The position numbers and the translations under genes were made by a program. A stretch of DNA of 64,000 bases from Dactylorhiza incarnata (Eukaryota; Streptophyta; Magnoliopsida; Asparagales; Orchidaceae): contig JAWHQI010000060.1 in assembly GCA_033032865.1 (NCBI GenBank), positions 10,372,001 through 10,436,000 on the forward strand. Direction: 5' to 3'. Positions 10,724 through 21,900 of this stretch are shown one piece after another (positions within the stretch are counted from its first letter, which is position 1; every line of letters begins with the position of its first letter). The notes under the pieces were generated by a model. It made no database searches and had not been told where the DNA came from. It saw only the letters and a list, made by a program, of their open reading frames with translations.

Positions 10724-11458
10724 TGTTGGGAAAACTCTGTGATTTAACTTAACAAATTATATGAAAGTAATTTTATCTACTAGGATTGAATTACTCATTG
10801 TATAGTAAGGGTAATCTGGTCATTAGATGTCTTAGGATGTCACACTTAACATAGAGTGTCAGGACCAGATCAAGGGAAGCAAAATTGGGCTAAGTTAACA
10901 TTTGCGTCGAATTGAATTCGACGCAACATCGAGTCCATATCGACGCTACTCTGATTAGAAGTCCAAATGGTTCAACCCTTCCGTCAAAGTAACTCAAGTC
11001 GACGCTACGTCGAATAAATATCGACGTAGAGGTTAGGGACTTGTCGGAGTAACTAGAGAAGTCGACGCAGCTTCTACTTCTACTCGACGCAGAAGAAGTT
11101 TTCTGTCAAAGCCATCTAAAGTCCACGCAACGTCGACTTCATCTCGATGCAGAAGATGAAGTTCAAAGCTAGACAGATCAACTCGACGGACACGTCGATA
11201 AGATGTTGACGCAACGTCGACTCGCAGAGTTCAATCAGAGCAGAGATAAAATCGAAGCTGTTTCTAGAAGAACTCAAAGTTGCGTTGATAAGAGAAGAAA
11301 TGAATTCGACCCTAGGTCGAATACCGTCTATAAAAGTATATCTTTTCAGCTGTCTCTCTAATTCTTCTTTCATGGCCCACATCCTTCAAGACCGTTCCTC
11401 AACGGCTTAATAATTACCTGAAATAGAAATGAGCATTAAAGAAGGACACAAAAAGTTT
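10724..11458 (+). repeat. Copia LTR (3' copy), interrupted on the right by a hAT
   Basis: The LTR starts TGTTGGGAAAACTC immediately after the polypurine tract. It contains many copies of a TCGACGCA/TGCGTCGA-type motif between 10,910 and 11,300 (for example near 10,915, 11,000, 11,060 and 11,210). A TATA-like CTATAAAAGTATA lies near 11,333. The right part was split by a hAT at 11,467; sequence after 14,836 (CT-rich, GA-rich) may be the rest of the LTR. The 3' terminus was not located, so LTR length is unknown. Confidence 0.65.
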
Positions 11459-11466
11459 CTTGGAAC

Positions 11467-14400
11467 CAGTGGTGGAACTAGGATTTTGATGTCGCACGGG
11501 CACAATTAATTTTAACATATATTTATAAGTTGACAATTTGTTGCTTTTTTTTTTCTCTTTCCGCAATGTAAAAGCATAACATATCTTAATAAATATGCTA
11601 ATTAACAAAATAAAACATCAAAAAAACTTACAGATCAACATGATACTTTGCGTTGACACATGTTCTGGAAGCGTGAAATAATTGTTTCTGTTGTAATAGT
11701 ATCCGCAACGTCTTTTTCAATGTAAGCAATCTAGCAATCATTCATCCATTAATCCCACATTCTGTTTCTCAAACGGTTTTTAATTATCTTCATTGCAGAA
11801 AATGTCATTTTAACACTAGATGTTGCAATTGGTAAGAGGCAAGCTAACTTCAATAATTTGAAAACCAACTGATAAGTATCTTGTTTTTTTAATTCCACTA
11901 ATTTTTGAAGAAGTCCGCTAATTCCTTTAACTTCGGAAAAAGTGACTGTTGATGTTGATCGCATGTCAAAAATATATATGTCGAGTTGTCCTTCAAGTAG
12001 TTGTAACTCTATTGGAGTGAAATCATTTGGATATAATTCAGCAAGATGAATTAATTTTTGTTTATCATAAGAACCAAATTGATCCTTTGGATCAAGACTA
12101 GCGACACATAAAAGTAATTCTGTGTTGATCTCATCAAATCAATCATTTAGCTCATTTAGCATCCAATCAAGCACTGCATTAAAAATTTCAATCCTGAAAT
12201 AATGTATATTTGTAATTTCACGGGCATTACGTCTTGATCTACCTGGTTGAACGAACTTAGCATCCATATTCGGAACTTCTATGACATGTTTACTGCAGAA
12301 AGAGGAGACTTCAACCATGAAAGATTGCCATTCGAGTTCGTCATTTCTCATTTTTAATAGTAACAACTTTGACAACTTAACAAAATGCATTGCGTTGACA
12401 ATATCTTGATCTTTCCTTTGCAAAGCTTGTGATAATTCATGTGTTTTTGCCAAAATACTTTTCATCAAATGAATCACAAATGCAAATTTGAAAGTCAAGG
12501 TAACTTGTAGAGTGCACTTGCCATTCCTCTTTGGTTTCCATCTGCCCCATCAACTGTGATAATCTCTAGCACATCAACAATAGAAGAAAACATACGAATA
12601 AAGTTTAAAACTGTAGTATAATGTGAACTCCATCTTGTGTCTCCAGCTCGTTTGAGCTCTAAAGGTTGATTCAACCCTTGACCACTTTGTAAGTCCCCGC
12701 AACCAAGGTCTTTGGCAACTCGGTCAACTTCCAAGGCTCTAAGAGAATCATGTCGTTTGCAAGAGCCACCAACAACATTCAATACTGTGTTAATAAGTGT
12801 GAAAAGCTCGGCAATATCTGAATTCCCTTCTGCAACAGCTACCAGCACCAATTGGAGTTGATGTGCAAAGCAATGAACATAGAAAACACAACTATTTTCA
12901 TTCAAAATTAAAGTATTTAACCCTCTGAACTCACCTTTCATATTGCTAGCTCCATCATATCCTTGTCCATGCAATTTAGAAATACTAAGACCATATTTCA
13001 TAAATAAATTATCAATAGCAGATTTAAGAGACAAGGCAGTAGTAGTATCAGATACATGCACAAAACCAAGAAGACGCTATGTGATCATGCCAATCGAATT
13101 CACATATCTTAAAACAACAGACATCTGCTCTTTTGTAGATACATCACGAGAATCGTCCACTAAAATTGTAAAGCAATTTTCTCTAATATCATGAACAATT
13201 TGTTTTGTTGTCTCCATTGCAATTGCTGATACTATCTCTTTTTGAATCTTTGGCGATATATATATATGTTGACAATTTTGAGGAGCGTTTTGATAACACA
13301 ACTGACTTGATGTCATTATTATGTGAAGCTAGAAAATCCAAAAGCTCGAGAAAATTTCCTCGATTGATAGACTCTTTAGTTTCATCATGCCCACGAAAGG
13401 ACAATCCTTGTCGTAACAGAAATCTAACACAGTCAATCGATGCACACAAATGAGCACGATAATCCAAACTTTGTTGTTCTTCTTATCTAGCAAAAGCAAT
13501 TTGAATACCTTGTTTTTGGTTCATCAAAGCCTCACACCTTTTTCTAGAAGTATTGTGTGGAGTAGTGTGAGTTCCAACATGTCTTTCCAATACTGTTTTA
13601 TCTTTCCAATATCTAAATCCTCTGGCAATAAAAGTAGGCTCACAACCTCTTTGAGGATAACAATAAAGGCAAAATGCTGCATTTTTTCTTTACTGTATTC
13701 TAACCAGTCCTTAAATTCGTTAAACCAATTCTTGTTAAAATGGCGAGCTTTGTTTCCGATTTCTGTTTGGGGAGAATTCTCTAAATGAGGTGACAAGGAC
13801 CCTTTTGCAAATAATATCTTCTTATTGAATCTTGAATATTTGCATCATAGGAGTTTATAAGGTGCCTTATGCCCGGATCTGAAGGTAAATCTTCTAGTTT
13901 GAACTCTTGTACTCGACTTATTTTACCAGTTAAAACTAACTCTTGTGAATCTATAGAACTTTGACATACTCCTTTTTTGATAAAAATTTCTCTATTGCAC
14001 AAACAAAACACACTGCATAAAATGAGAATATTTTAATTTAAATGGAAATTGCTCCTGCTAGATTCAGATAAGGATATGAACAATTTAATTAAGGATATGA
14101 ATAATTCATGAACAATTCCGTTATTGAAATTGCATCCAATGGACAATTCAGATGATAAGGACACGACTAGATAAGGATATGAACAATATCATGAAAAATT
14201 CAGTTATTCAGATAAGGATAAATGAATAATCAATTAATCACATATATACCTTGCACAGTAACAATTCACAGTTGCACTGCTTGCAAAAACAGGAGGAAGA
14301 AATTCATGAATCGTGGATTCGTGGCTACTGTTCGTCTGCAACAAAAAGAGGAAGGAAAAACTCAAAAATGGCACAAAATAAGAGGAATTACCGAACAAAA

Positions 14401-14828
14401 CGGGGAAGAAGAAGTAAGCAAAAGCGAGAGGAGGAAGATACCAGCGAAGAAGAGGAGGAAGAAACGTGATTTTGCGAAGACTACTGCCATTTTCTGCGAA
14501 CTGTTGCGAACTACTGCGATTTTGCGAAGAAGAGGAGGGGCCTGGAAATCACAGAGTCCGCGAAGAAGAGGAGGAGATCAGAAGAGGAAGAAGAACTAAG
14601 CAAAAGCAACAGCTATGAACCTTTATTTGTGCGATTTTATGAAGAAGAGGAGGAAGAAACGTGCCGTCGGGCGACGACCTGCGACTCTGCGAGCTGCTGT
14701 GCGCTGCGGGCTGAAAGAAAAAACCCTAAATCTACGATCGATAGGAACTGGGGATGGGGCATCGGCTAATACGCGAAAAACACGGCCGGGCACGTGCCCG
14801 ACCGTGTCTAATGGTGGGTCCGCCCGTG
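11467..14828 (-). mobile_element. hAT transposon with TTF-type transposase (element A)
   Basis: The element is 3,362 bp and flanked by a perfect 8-bp target duplication CTTGGAAC (11459-11466 and 14829-14836). The ends are CAGTGGTGGAACTAG on the left and CACGGGCGGACCCAC read inward from the right, matching the CAGGGGCGGA-type termini of plant TTF-domain hATs. Just inside the right end are palindromic CGGGCACGTGCCCG sequences. The transposase lies on the minus strand. The smaller element at 21,953 shares both ends, which identifies this copy as its larger relative. Confidence 0.93.
11749..14011 (-). pseudogene. TTF-type hAT transposase, degenerate
   Basis: Read on the minus strand, fragments line up in the order of plant TTF-domain hAT transposases, often annotated as zinc finger MYM-type protein 1-like. 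The TTF region is at about 13,800-13,550 (ARHFNKNWF, WLEYSKEKMQHFAF). The DUF4371 core runs from about 13,460 to 12,550 (FLLRQGLSFRGHDE, NRGNFLELL, ILVDDSRDVSTKEQM, GQGYDGASNM, YVHCFAHQLQL, RAGDTRWSSHY). Then come LQRKDQDIVNAM and the C-terminal dimerisation segment PIATSSVKMTFSAMKIIKNR at about 11,860-11,770. At least five frame breaks or stops separate these pieces (near 13,790, 13,470, 13,190, 13,070 and 12,495), so no functional protein is expected. No intact start codon is evident. Confidence 0.9.
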
Positions 14829-16280
14829 CTTGGAACCATATTCCTTGTAGGTGGACGGGCCGAGAATTAAAGAGGAAAGAAAGAGAATGTCATGAGCAGA
14901 TTACCTTTTCAGGGCATACCAGAAAGAGAAAGAAATTTGAAATCGAACAGAGAGAATAAAAGGAGAAAAGAAGACAGAAATAAACAGGGCATTAATCACA
15001 ATCAGTCGTCTTCCTTCTTGCTAGGGCTTCCTCTTCTCCTCCCTCTCTCTCTCAGGAACCCTAACACAGAAAAGAGAAAAGAAAAGAAAGCTCTGTTGGT
15101 TTTCACCTAATAGAACAAAGGATCTGAAAGCTGCTCTTCATCACAATCTCTTAGCAGTCAGATCTCAATCAGTAGAAGTAGAAAGAATCTGGCATACAAA
15201 GCACCTGCAATTCATCACTATCTAAAGCAGAGGTTAATCAAGAGCAGATCCTGTGAAACATCTAATATGTTGTTCTTTATACAGTCTTCTCAAGAATTCT
15301 GAGAACAGAATTCCTTCAACATTCTTTCTTCTCCTCCTTTCTCATTCTGTAAAAGAGTTTTATTAATCCCTCTTCAAATGATTCAGTGGTTCAAGATCTC
15401 CTTACCAAAAGATCTGGTGGTTCAAGATCTCCTTATCAAAAGATCTGGTGGTTCATGATCTCCTTGTCAAAAAATCAGTGGTTCTAAGAGTCTCCTTATC
15501 AAAAGACTCAGACACAGTTGGTGCATCCCTACCAGGTGGTAGAAGAGGGGAGTACCGTCAGGCGGTATCTCTACCGCCGGCGATATCATATCGTTTGTCG
15601 ACTGGCAGTGTCATCGAATGGACTGGTTGTGTCGTCTAGAGGATGAGTAGTGGTACTGCGGGCGGTAGTGTTTGTCGTCTTGACGAGGGCTATATCGACG
15701 AGATGCGTCGCCGATGTCGTCGAGACAATGTTGTCTTGATGGCTACCGTCGGGCGGTAGCAGACGGAAACAAATTCGTCAATCTACGATCGGGAGCCGTC
15801 AGATCGCATTGGAACTTCTTTGGATTCCCAAGATGGGTTCACCTCTTGCCCCTAAATAGGCAGGGAACTTTGGCAAAAGTTATTATTCCAGATTTACAAC
15901 CGGCTTTGTTTTTCAAGTTGGAGAGCAAGAGGAGTCTTCCGCCATTGTTGCCGGAGGAAGTTCTTCAAGAAGCGAGAACCGTTTTCACAAATATTTTTAA
16001 GGTGCGATTATATTTAATAAAATGAGAAAATTTAAGTATTTCTTGGAGATATGAATTAACTTAATGCAAAATGCTCCTAACATTGTTGCTCTTAATAAAA
16101 AAGATACATTCAAAGTGATTCACAAGTACCACGACAACTATGATATCCAAAGGTAATCCCATTTCTCCACGCCACTCATCCGTACTATTGGCAATTCACT
16201 ATTCATGTGGCCGCTCCTTAAGCCACGTTGACGCTATGTCCGCCATCCAATATATTAGATCCGACGGCTAATAATCACCC
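14829..16280. other. Flank of hAT A, no gene recognised; 31-bp tandem repeat inside
   Basis: The first part is GA- then CT-rich and could be the displaced remainder of the copia LTR at 10,724. At 15,383-15,506 four tandem units of about 31 bp share the core GTGGTTCAAGATCTCCTTA. From 15,530 to 15,750 there are many TACCG, GGCGG and GTCG strings with no family assignment. An open frame at 15,714-16,025 (103 codons) is not recognisable. I see no host gene until the HY5 promoter region. Confidence 0.45.
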
Positions 16281-16288
16281 TATAAACC
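16281..16288 (+). promoter_or_regulatory. Candidate core promoter of the HY5 homologue
   Basis: TATAAACC lies about 220 bp upstream of the start codon. It is followed by a C14 tract (16375-16388) and a CT-rich 5' leader (16389-16450), a pyrimidine patch typical of plant promoters. The transcription start is not determined. Confidence 0.45.
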
Positions 16289-16499
16289 CTGTGGAGTCGA
16301 AAATGGACCTTCGTCCCAACGCGCCCTTTCCTAAAGAAGTAAATTAAATACCGCAAAATAAAAAAGAAACCTCTCCCCCCCCCCCCCCTCTCTCTCTAAA
16401 TATTTCCCTTCACTCCTCTCTCTCTCCCTCCACGCACTCTCTCTCCTCCCTGAAAAGCAAGAACAAATAGCAAGACGGCGCCGGGAAGAGCGAGCCAAC

Positions 16500-19400
16500 A
16501 TGCTGCGAGAGCAACTAACGAGCTCCAGATCCTCGAGTTCGGCCCTGGACTTAGAAAGTAAAGAAGGCGAGCTATCACCATTAGTTTTTCCCGAGACTTT
16601 ACACCAGAAATTTATATAAAAATCGAAACTTTATGCTCCGTATTCAACTAATCTGCCCCGTGTTCTCTGTTCCAATTACTTTTTAATACCGGGTTGGCAG
16701 CTCACTTATGTCTGACAGGCTTGGAGAGCGACGACGAAATCAGGAGAGTACCCGAATTCATCACCGGCTCCGGCGGAGGAGATGGCCTCCGGGCCGCTGG
16801 TCCGTCGGCGTCCAGACACAGAAAGCTGGAAAGGAATCCGGCCGACAGGGAGCACAAGCGGTTGAAGAGGTTGGCCCAAACACTCGGTTGTTTCCATGTT
16901 TTGATTGATACAAGAAGAAAATTGATGGAGTTTTTTTTTGCGGCGGACGAAATTTTGGGGGCAAAAAAGGCTGCTGAGGAACAGGGTGTCTGCGCAGGAA
17001 GCTAGAGAGAGAAAGAAGGCGCAGCTGAGAGATTTGGAGGAGAGGGTGAAGGAGTTGGGGACGAAGAACATGGAGCTGGAGGAGAGGCTCTCCACTCTCC
17101 AAAACGAGAACCAAATGCTTAGACAGGTATTGCTTATTTTTGACCCTCCATTATTTGTTTTTTCTTTCTCCACTATCCTATCCAAAATAGAGAGAGTTTG
17201 GAGATCATGTAGCTGTTCCAAAAGAGCAATTTTTGGGTGCGCGTAACGCATCGCGCCGGAGAACATTTGATGATCCGCCCATATTATTCAGAGAATTTGT
17301 GCCGTGGGATCGACGGTTGAACTGAATTCTGCACGCATGATGCGTTACCCGTACCAAAATTTTCTCCGTTCCAAGGGGGTCTGAAGCAATGCTCACCGGA
17401 CATATGAAATTAATCTTTTTTGGTAGAAAGATGACATTAATCTATAATACATTGTTATTTTCACTGCCCTTTTGTAAAACATGAAGTTATTTTTTTTGTC
17501 TGTTTAAATAGCTTCTATTTAGAACATTCGGTCTCCCAAAATGCTATTTTATGTCTGATTAATTCTAAACTCCATTCAAGAACATTGTTTTATCATCAAC
17601 TTTAACCGCTCCATCTCCAGACCGGATATGTCAGGATAGTATTCAGCAAGACTAGCTAATTGTTAATTGATTACTTCAACATAGCGTATTCGAGAGTGCT
17701 CAATCGAAGAGCTAGACTGATGATATGATGAATACGTTTGAGGTAGAAGATGTGCACGATGGACGTACGTAGGGGCAAATCCAAGAATTTCTACAAGGGA
17801 TGTCAGATTGCCGGAGCCATTTTTACTCATCCGTGCACTGTTTTTGACGTGTAAATAAATGAAATTCATTGCCTCGATGAGAGGAATCTAAATCCGGTCC
17901 TGGGGCGGATCCAAAAATTTCAACTAGGAGAGTGGGGGGTTGGGGGGGGAGGGGGTAAACATACTCTTCCTCCAGCTAAAAAGAAATTTGAACACTTCCC
18001 TCTTACCGGAGCCGTTTCTCCTTCATTCGCAAATCGTTTTTATGTATAAGTAGTCGAAATTCATTGCTTCAAGGAGAGAAATCCAAATTCACCCCAGATC
18101 AGCCTCTGGACATAACAGAAAACATCGACTTCCTTACCCTGACTCACAGAATGCATGATGATCATTTCAAGTATCAATGCAGTATCATTCCATTGAATTT
18201 AGCGAGACGCTGGAGCTAATCAACTATCATAGCAATGATACACTTTATTAATATATCGTCACATTCTGTGAAGTAGTCTTGTTTACCATTTTGACTCAAT
18301 TAGAGACGAGTCATGCGCGGCTCGTATTCTGATAAATAACACTAGCTTGATTAGATTGATCTCGTGAAGGCTCAATTCGATTAAGCTCATGGAGGCTCAA
18401 TCCGATTAAGGTCAAAATCATTTCTAGGGTCCGTTTGACACGGTGGTGGTGATCGTAAACGCGGTGGTTACGAGCCGTTGAACGTGAATGCTCGACCTCA
18501 CCTGAGGAACTCCATCCATTTTATGTTTAAATTTAATTTTTTTATCGTGATCATTGTTATTATGTCAGACATCGTCTTCCCCTAGCCAAAAAGAAATTTG
18601 AACGTGTCCATCTTATTAGAGCCGTTTCTCCTTCATCTGTCCATCGTTTTTTACGTATAAGTAGTCGAAATGCATTGCTTCGAAGAGAGGAATCCAAATT
18701 CACCCCTAGATATGCCCCTGGACGTAATAGAAAACATCACCTTCCTTACCCAACTCACAGAATGCATGATGATCCTTTCAAATATCAATGTAGTATCATT
18801 CCATTGAATTTAGCGAGACACTGGAGCTAGTCAACTACCATAACAATGATACACTTTATTAATATATCATCACATTCTCTGAGGTAGTATTGTTTACCAT
18901 TTTGACTCAATTAGAGGCGAGTCATGCGCGGCTCGTAGTCTGCTAAATAACACTAGCTTGATTAGATTGAGCCCGTGAATGCTCAATTCAATTAAGCTCA
19001 TGAAGGCTCAATCCGATTGAGGTCAAAATCATTTCTAGGGTCCGTTTGACACGGTGGTGGTGATCGTAAACGCGGTGGTTATGAACCGTTGTACGTGAAC
19101 GCTCTACCTCACCTAAGGAATTCCATCCATTTTTATGTTTAAATTTAATTTTTTATCGCGATTATTGTTATTAATTATGTCAGACATCGTCTTCCCCCAA
19201 CTAAAAAGAAATTTGAACACCTCCATCTTACCAGAGTCGTTTGGCGCGGCTTCGTTTGGCGCGGCTTATTTGCTCCGGTGAGTTGGGTCAAAAACGCCCT
19301 TATCATAGATTGTATGTTTGGCAAGACAAAGGTTACGACGGCTACCAAGAAAATAAACTAGTTTTGAGCATAAAATGCATGAATTTTTTTAGATGAGGCC

Positions 19401-20257
19401 GGACGTTCACGTTCATGAACGACGGTTCATGACCACCGTGCTCACGACCACCACCGCGCCGAACGAAGCCTAAGTCATGCAAAAAATATTAAGTTCTTAC
19501 GTTATTTCTTTATTTATTTGAAAAAAAAAATTACAATATAAATTTCCCCCAAAGCACAAATTTTATGCTCCAAAGACGCAAAAAAGACGCACAAATGCGC
19601 AAACCTTTGAGCTTGATGAGCGAGTCGGCGTCCTTTAACAACATAGAATAATACAATTAATATTTTTCTTATAAATCACGATGTCATGACTCCCTTCCAC
19701 TTAAAACTGCATATCTACGTGCCTGTTTGACGCTAGCAGTAGCTACAACAATGATTGTTAATCACAGAAAACTTAGAAAATGATACAAAAATCACATAGA
19801 AAATACAGAGTCAGCACACAAAAAATACAAAAAAAATTCAAAAAAAAAAAATACACAAAAAATAAGCTCCTACCACAACATGCGACAGCAATCAAAATAG
19901 TATAATAACTTGCTAAGCCAGGTGTTATATTAGATCAAAGAGACTGTCAGTCTGAGATTTAACAACTCATGTTTATTTAATGGTCCTATTTGAGAATAAT
20001 CAATTCTTTTTAATATAGCATAGAGATATAAAAATATACAATAAATAAATAAGACTTTTATATATAAGAAAATAATAATGGCAATATGCATGACTTTCTT
20101 CCTTAAATATTTTTATTGTTTCTTTGTTTTTTCATTTTTGTTTCATTTTTCTTTGCCATAGATGTATTTGTAACCTATTTTTTCCCCCCAGATTTTGAAG
20201 AGCACAACTGCGAATAGGAAGGGATCCAGCGCGTCCAATGGAGAAAGCCTGGTGTGA
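16500..20257 (+). CDS. HY5: HY5/HYH-type bZIP transcription factor, four exons
   Basis: A nuclear bZIP regulator of light-responsive genes. In plants, HY5 binds ACGT-core (G-box) promoters and is degraded through COP1 in the dark. Exons: 16500-16566, 16719-16869, 16970-17126 and 20192-20257, giving 146 residues with phases that join exactly. The N terminus has a Ser-rich stretch, then [11 protein letters not shown] (residues about 25-35), the COP1-docking motif. The basic region [14 protein letters not shown] follows with the N-x7-R signature, then heptad leucines ending [11 protein letters not shown]. The short last exon begins ILKSTT, matching HY5 exon order. It is shorter than Arabidopsis HY5 (168 residues), closer to HYH. 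Intron 1 appears to start with GC (AAG then GCGAGC); the others are GT-AG. Intron 3 is 3,065 bp and filled with repeats. HY5 versus HYH needs a phylogeny. Confidence 0.92.
17229..17363. repeat. Small inverted-repeat (MITE-like) insertion in intron 3
   Basis: The left end TTTTTGGGTGCGCGTAACGC and the right end read inward (AATTTTGGTACGGGTAACGC) form imperfect terminal inverted repeats of about 25 bp around a 90-bp centre. The target duplication is not clear. It sits about 100 bp after the exon 3 donor. No coding capacity. Confidence 0.65.
17364..17961. other. Intron 3 sequence with decayed hAT-MITE-like pieces
   Basis: No coding signal. From 17,769 to 17,900 the sequence (starting TAGGGGCAAATCC and containing ATTGCCGGAGCCATTTTTACTCATCC) is a diverged relative of the 610-bp unit that follows. 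Its ends resemble CAGGGGC-type hAT termini. A G-rich tract closes the segment. Confidence 0.45.
17962..19240. repeat. About 610-bp tandem duplication in intron 3
   Basis: Two full units (about 17,962-18,571 and 18,572-19,186) and a third partial unit (19,187-19,240) are in direct orientation. The anchor AAGAAATTTGAAC recurs at 17981, 18591 and 19206. Units include TCATGCGCGGCTCGTA, a stretch of TTGATTAGATTGA/GGCTCAAT pieces, and a segment GGTCCGTTTGACACGG. The last is the reverse-complement end of the MITE family seen at 19,248 and 30,117. Units differ by scattered substitutions and small indels. The third unit is cut by the MITE at 19,248. Confidence 0.85.
19248..19470. mobile_element. MITE, 223 bp (family also at 30,117)
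   Basis: Left end GGCTTCGTTTGGCGCGG and right end GCGCCGAACGAAGCC are inverted repeats. The inside closely matches the copy at 30,117-30,338 (shared GACAAAGGTTACGAC and ATAAAATGCATGAATTTTTT). A partial extra copy of the TIR (GTTTGGCGCGGC at about 19,239) lies just upstream. Non-coding; mobilised in trans if at all. Confidence 0.8.
19471..20191. other. Rest of HY5 intron 3, AT-rich
   Basis: No open frame or repeat of note. It ends in a T-rich and C-rich tract followed by CAG at 20189-20191, a good polypyrimidine tract and acceptor for exon 4. Confidence 0.6.
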
Positions 20258-20774
20258 TTTGATAAATTTTGCAGGCAAAAGGCTAGAGTGTGCGTGCGCA
20301 CGTGTGTGCGTGTGTGTATAGTAGTATGGTACCCCAGATCATGCGCTAATTTCTTACTTCGTATTCTAAATGTTTTAACACTACTGGAAATGCATTTAAT
20401 AATAAAAAAAGGGGTCTGTTTGGCTCATTAGAATTGGAATGGAGAGTTAGTAATTCAATTTCGATATTCAGCAAGATGGAATTGACTCAGAATTGGATTT
20501 GGTCTAATTCCATCGGTTTTAAAAAAGACACGCCCAATTCTTGTGGGCTTGCATTGGTTTTTGGTCAGAAACCTATCCTGACACCCCGATCGCGATTCGT
20601 AACTGCTCTTCTTCTTCTTCGATACGCTATTGGAGGTAATCACCACATCTCCCTCCTCTTTCTTCTTCTTCCTCTTCTGCTTCCTCTTCTCTCGTGGTTC
20701 TTCTTCAATCCGCCACCCTTCTTCCGCTTCTTCCACTTCCTTTTCCTCTCTTTTGGCTTTTCTTCATCGTCTTC
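20258..20774. other. HY5 3' flank, GT tract, then MITE-like and CT-rich sequence
   Basis: The first 150 bp are probably 3' UTR and contain a GT/GC-rich microsatellite (about 20,287-20,318). GGGGTCTGTTTGGCTC at 20,411 looks like the terminus of a PIF/Harbinger- or hAT-type MITE, followed by AATTGGAAT-rich sequence similar to 5,120-5,215. A long CT-rich stretch (20,600-20,760) follows, giving Ser/Leu/Phe-rich frames that I do not call. No paired end was found. Confidence 0.45.
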
Positions 20775-20779
20775 CTCTT

Positions 20780-21900
20780 TGATGCATGACACACATATAG
20801 GTGGAAGTCGAGTGATGTTCTAATCCTTGATGTAATGCGAGCAATCACAAACAAATGAGAAAGATCATGACAAACCCTTGAATGAAGATGCATATGAGAG
20901 CAAACAGAGAACACCCAACCGATGAATGGAAAGCTCACAACATAAGACTTAACGCAAATGCGATTAATTAAATAATATTAATTTTAAAATCTTGTGCATA
21001 TGTCATAATTTATCACACATGTAGCAGTGTAGGTAAGCAAGCAATAATTACAGATTAATTGAGATTGCGGCGAAAGTAAATGCAAGTGAATAAGCATCGC
21101 GCGATTAAAAGAGCAATAAGTCAAATTAACACGAACTAAATAATTTCAAGAAGTACAAATAGCAAACATATAATGCAAAGGAAATGAAATTAAGATGCAA
21201 ACTCACTGAGTAATCAATGTCGGAGGGCAGAGAAGATCCAGTGGTAGCAATGACTGTTCAAAAGGAACAATGTTACACGTGGGGACTGTTAGCGGGGAGA
21301 ATGTGTTTTTGTGGGTTGGTATTGTTTGGGAAGAGGCGAGGGCTCTAACGCAAGGCAGAGACGTCAGTGGGGCGCTGGAGGTTGGGGATGACGGCGATGG
21401 ACTTGGGCGAGGACATGTGGTACAGGATTCTGCGGGTCTGGCGGTAAAAGGCTGTAGAAGAGATCATTGCGTGTTTGCGGGCTGGAGCGGGATCAGGTGT
21501 AGCGGCTGGGATGCATAAGAAGAGAAACGAGAGGTGGTGGATCCAGGAGTCTGCACCTAGAGGGGTGACCCATGACGTCTCACTATAGGTAAGAAGGCGT
21601 TGCAGCTTCGGTGATCGGGCGGCAGAATAATGGTCGCAACTCTCGATCCCCTATTATTTCGGCTGCTAGCAACCTATAGGTAGGGGGGGGGGGGGGGGGG
21701 GGCTAAATACATCTGATGGACACGATCGCTCTACCGATAATTTAACCTAACTCTCAGAATACAACACATAAAAATAATAAATACATCAAATAATGAAAAT
21801 TCGAGTTCATCGGAGCAACTATGCTCACAGATCGTCCATTCGACGATCCAAAAATATCCGGAATGAAAAATCGCCCAATGTTGGCGATCGATCTCCATCA
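20780..21900 (-). repeat. Solo LTR of the element E family, with 5-bp target duplication
   Basis: The 1,121-bp sequence begins TGATGCATGACACAC and ends CGATCTCCATCA, with TG...CA termini on both strands. It is flanked by CTCTT on both sides (20775-20779 and 21901-21905). It matches the two LTRs of element E in order: the ATCACAAACAAATG region, CACTGAGTAATCAA, and GATCGTCCATTCGACGATCC near the end. No internal retrotransposon sequence adjoins it, so it arose by LTR-LTR recombination. A G20 tract occurs at 21683-21702. Orientation is inferred from element E. Confidence 0.88.

Noticed and set aside
14222..14599. Lys/Arg/Glu-rich frames within hAT A
   Set aside because: They come from GAAGAAGAGGAGG-type purine repeats in the 5' non-coding part of a minus-strand transposase gene.
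20434..20823. 129-codon plus-strand frame downstream of HY5
   Set aside because: It overlaps a MITE-like end, a CT-rich tract and the start of the solo LTR, and its Leu/Phe/Ser content follows the base composition.
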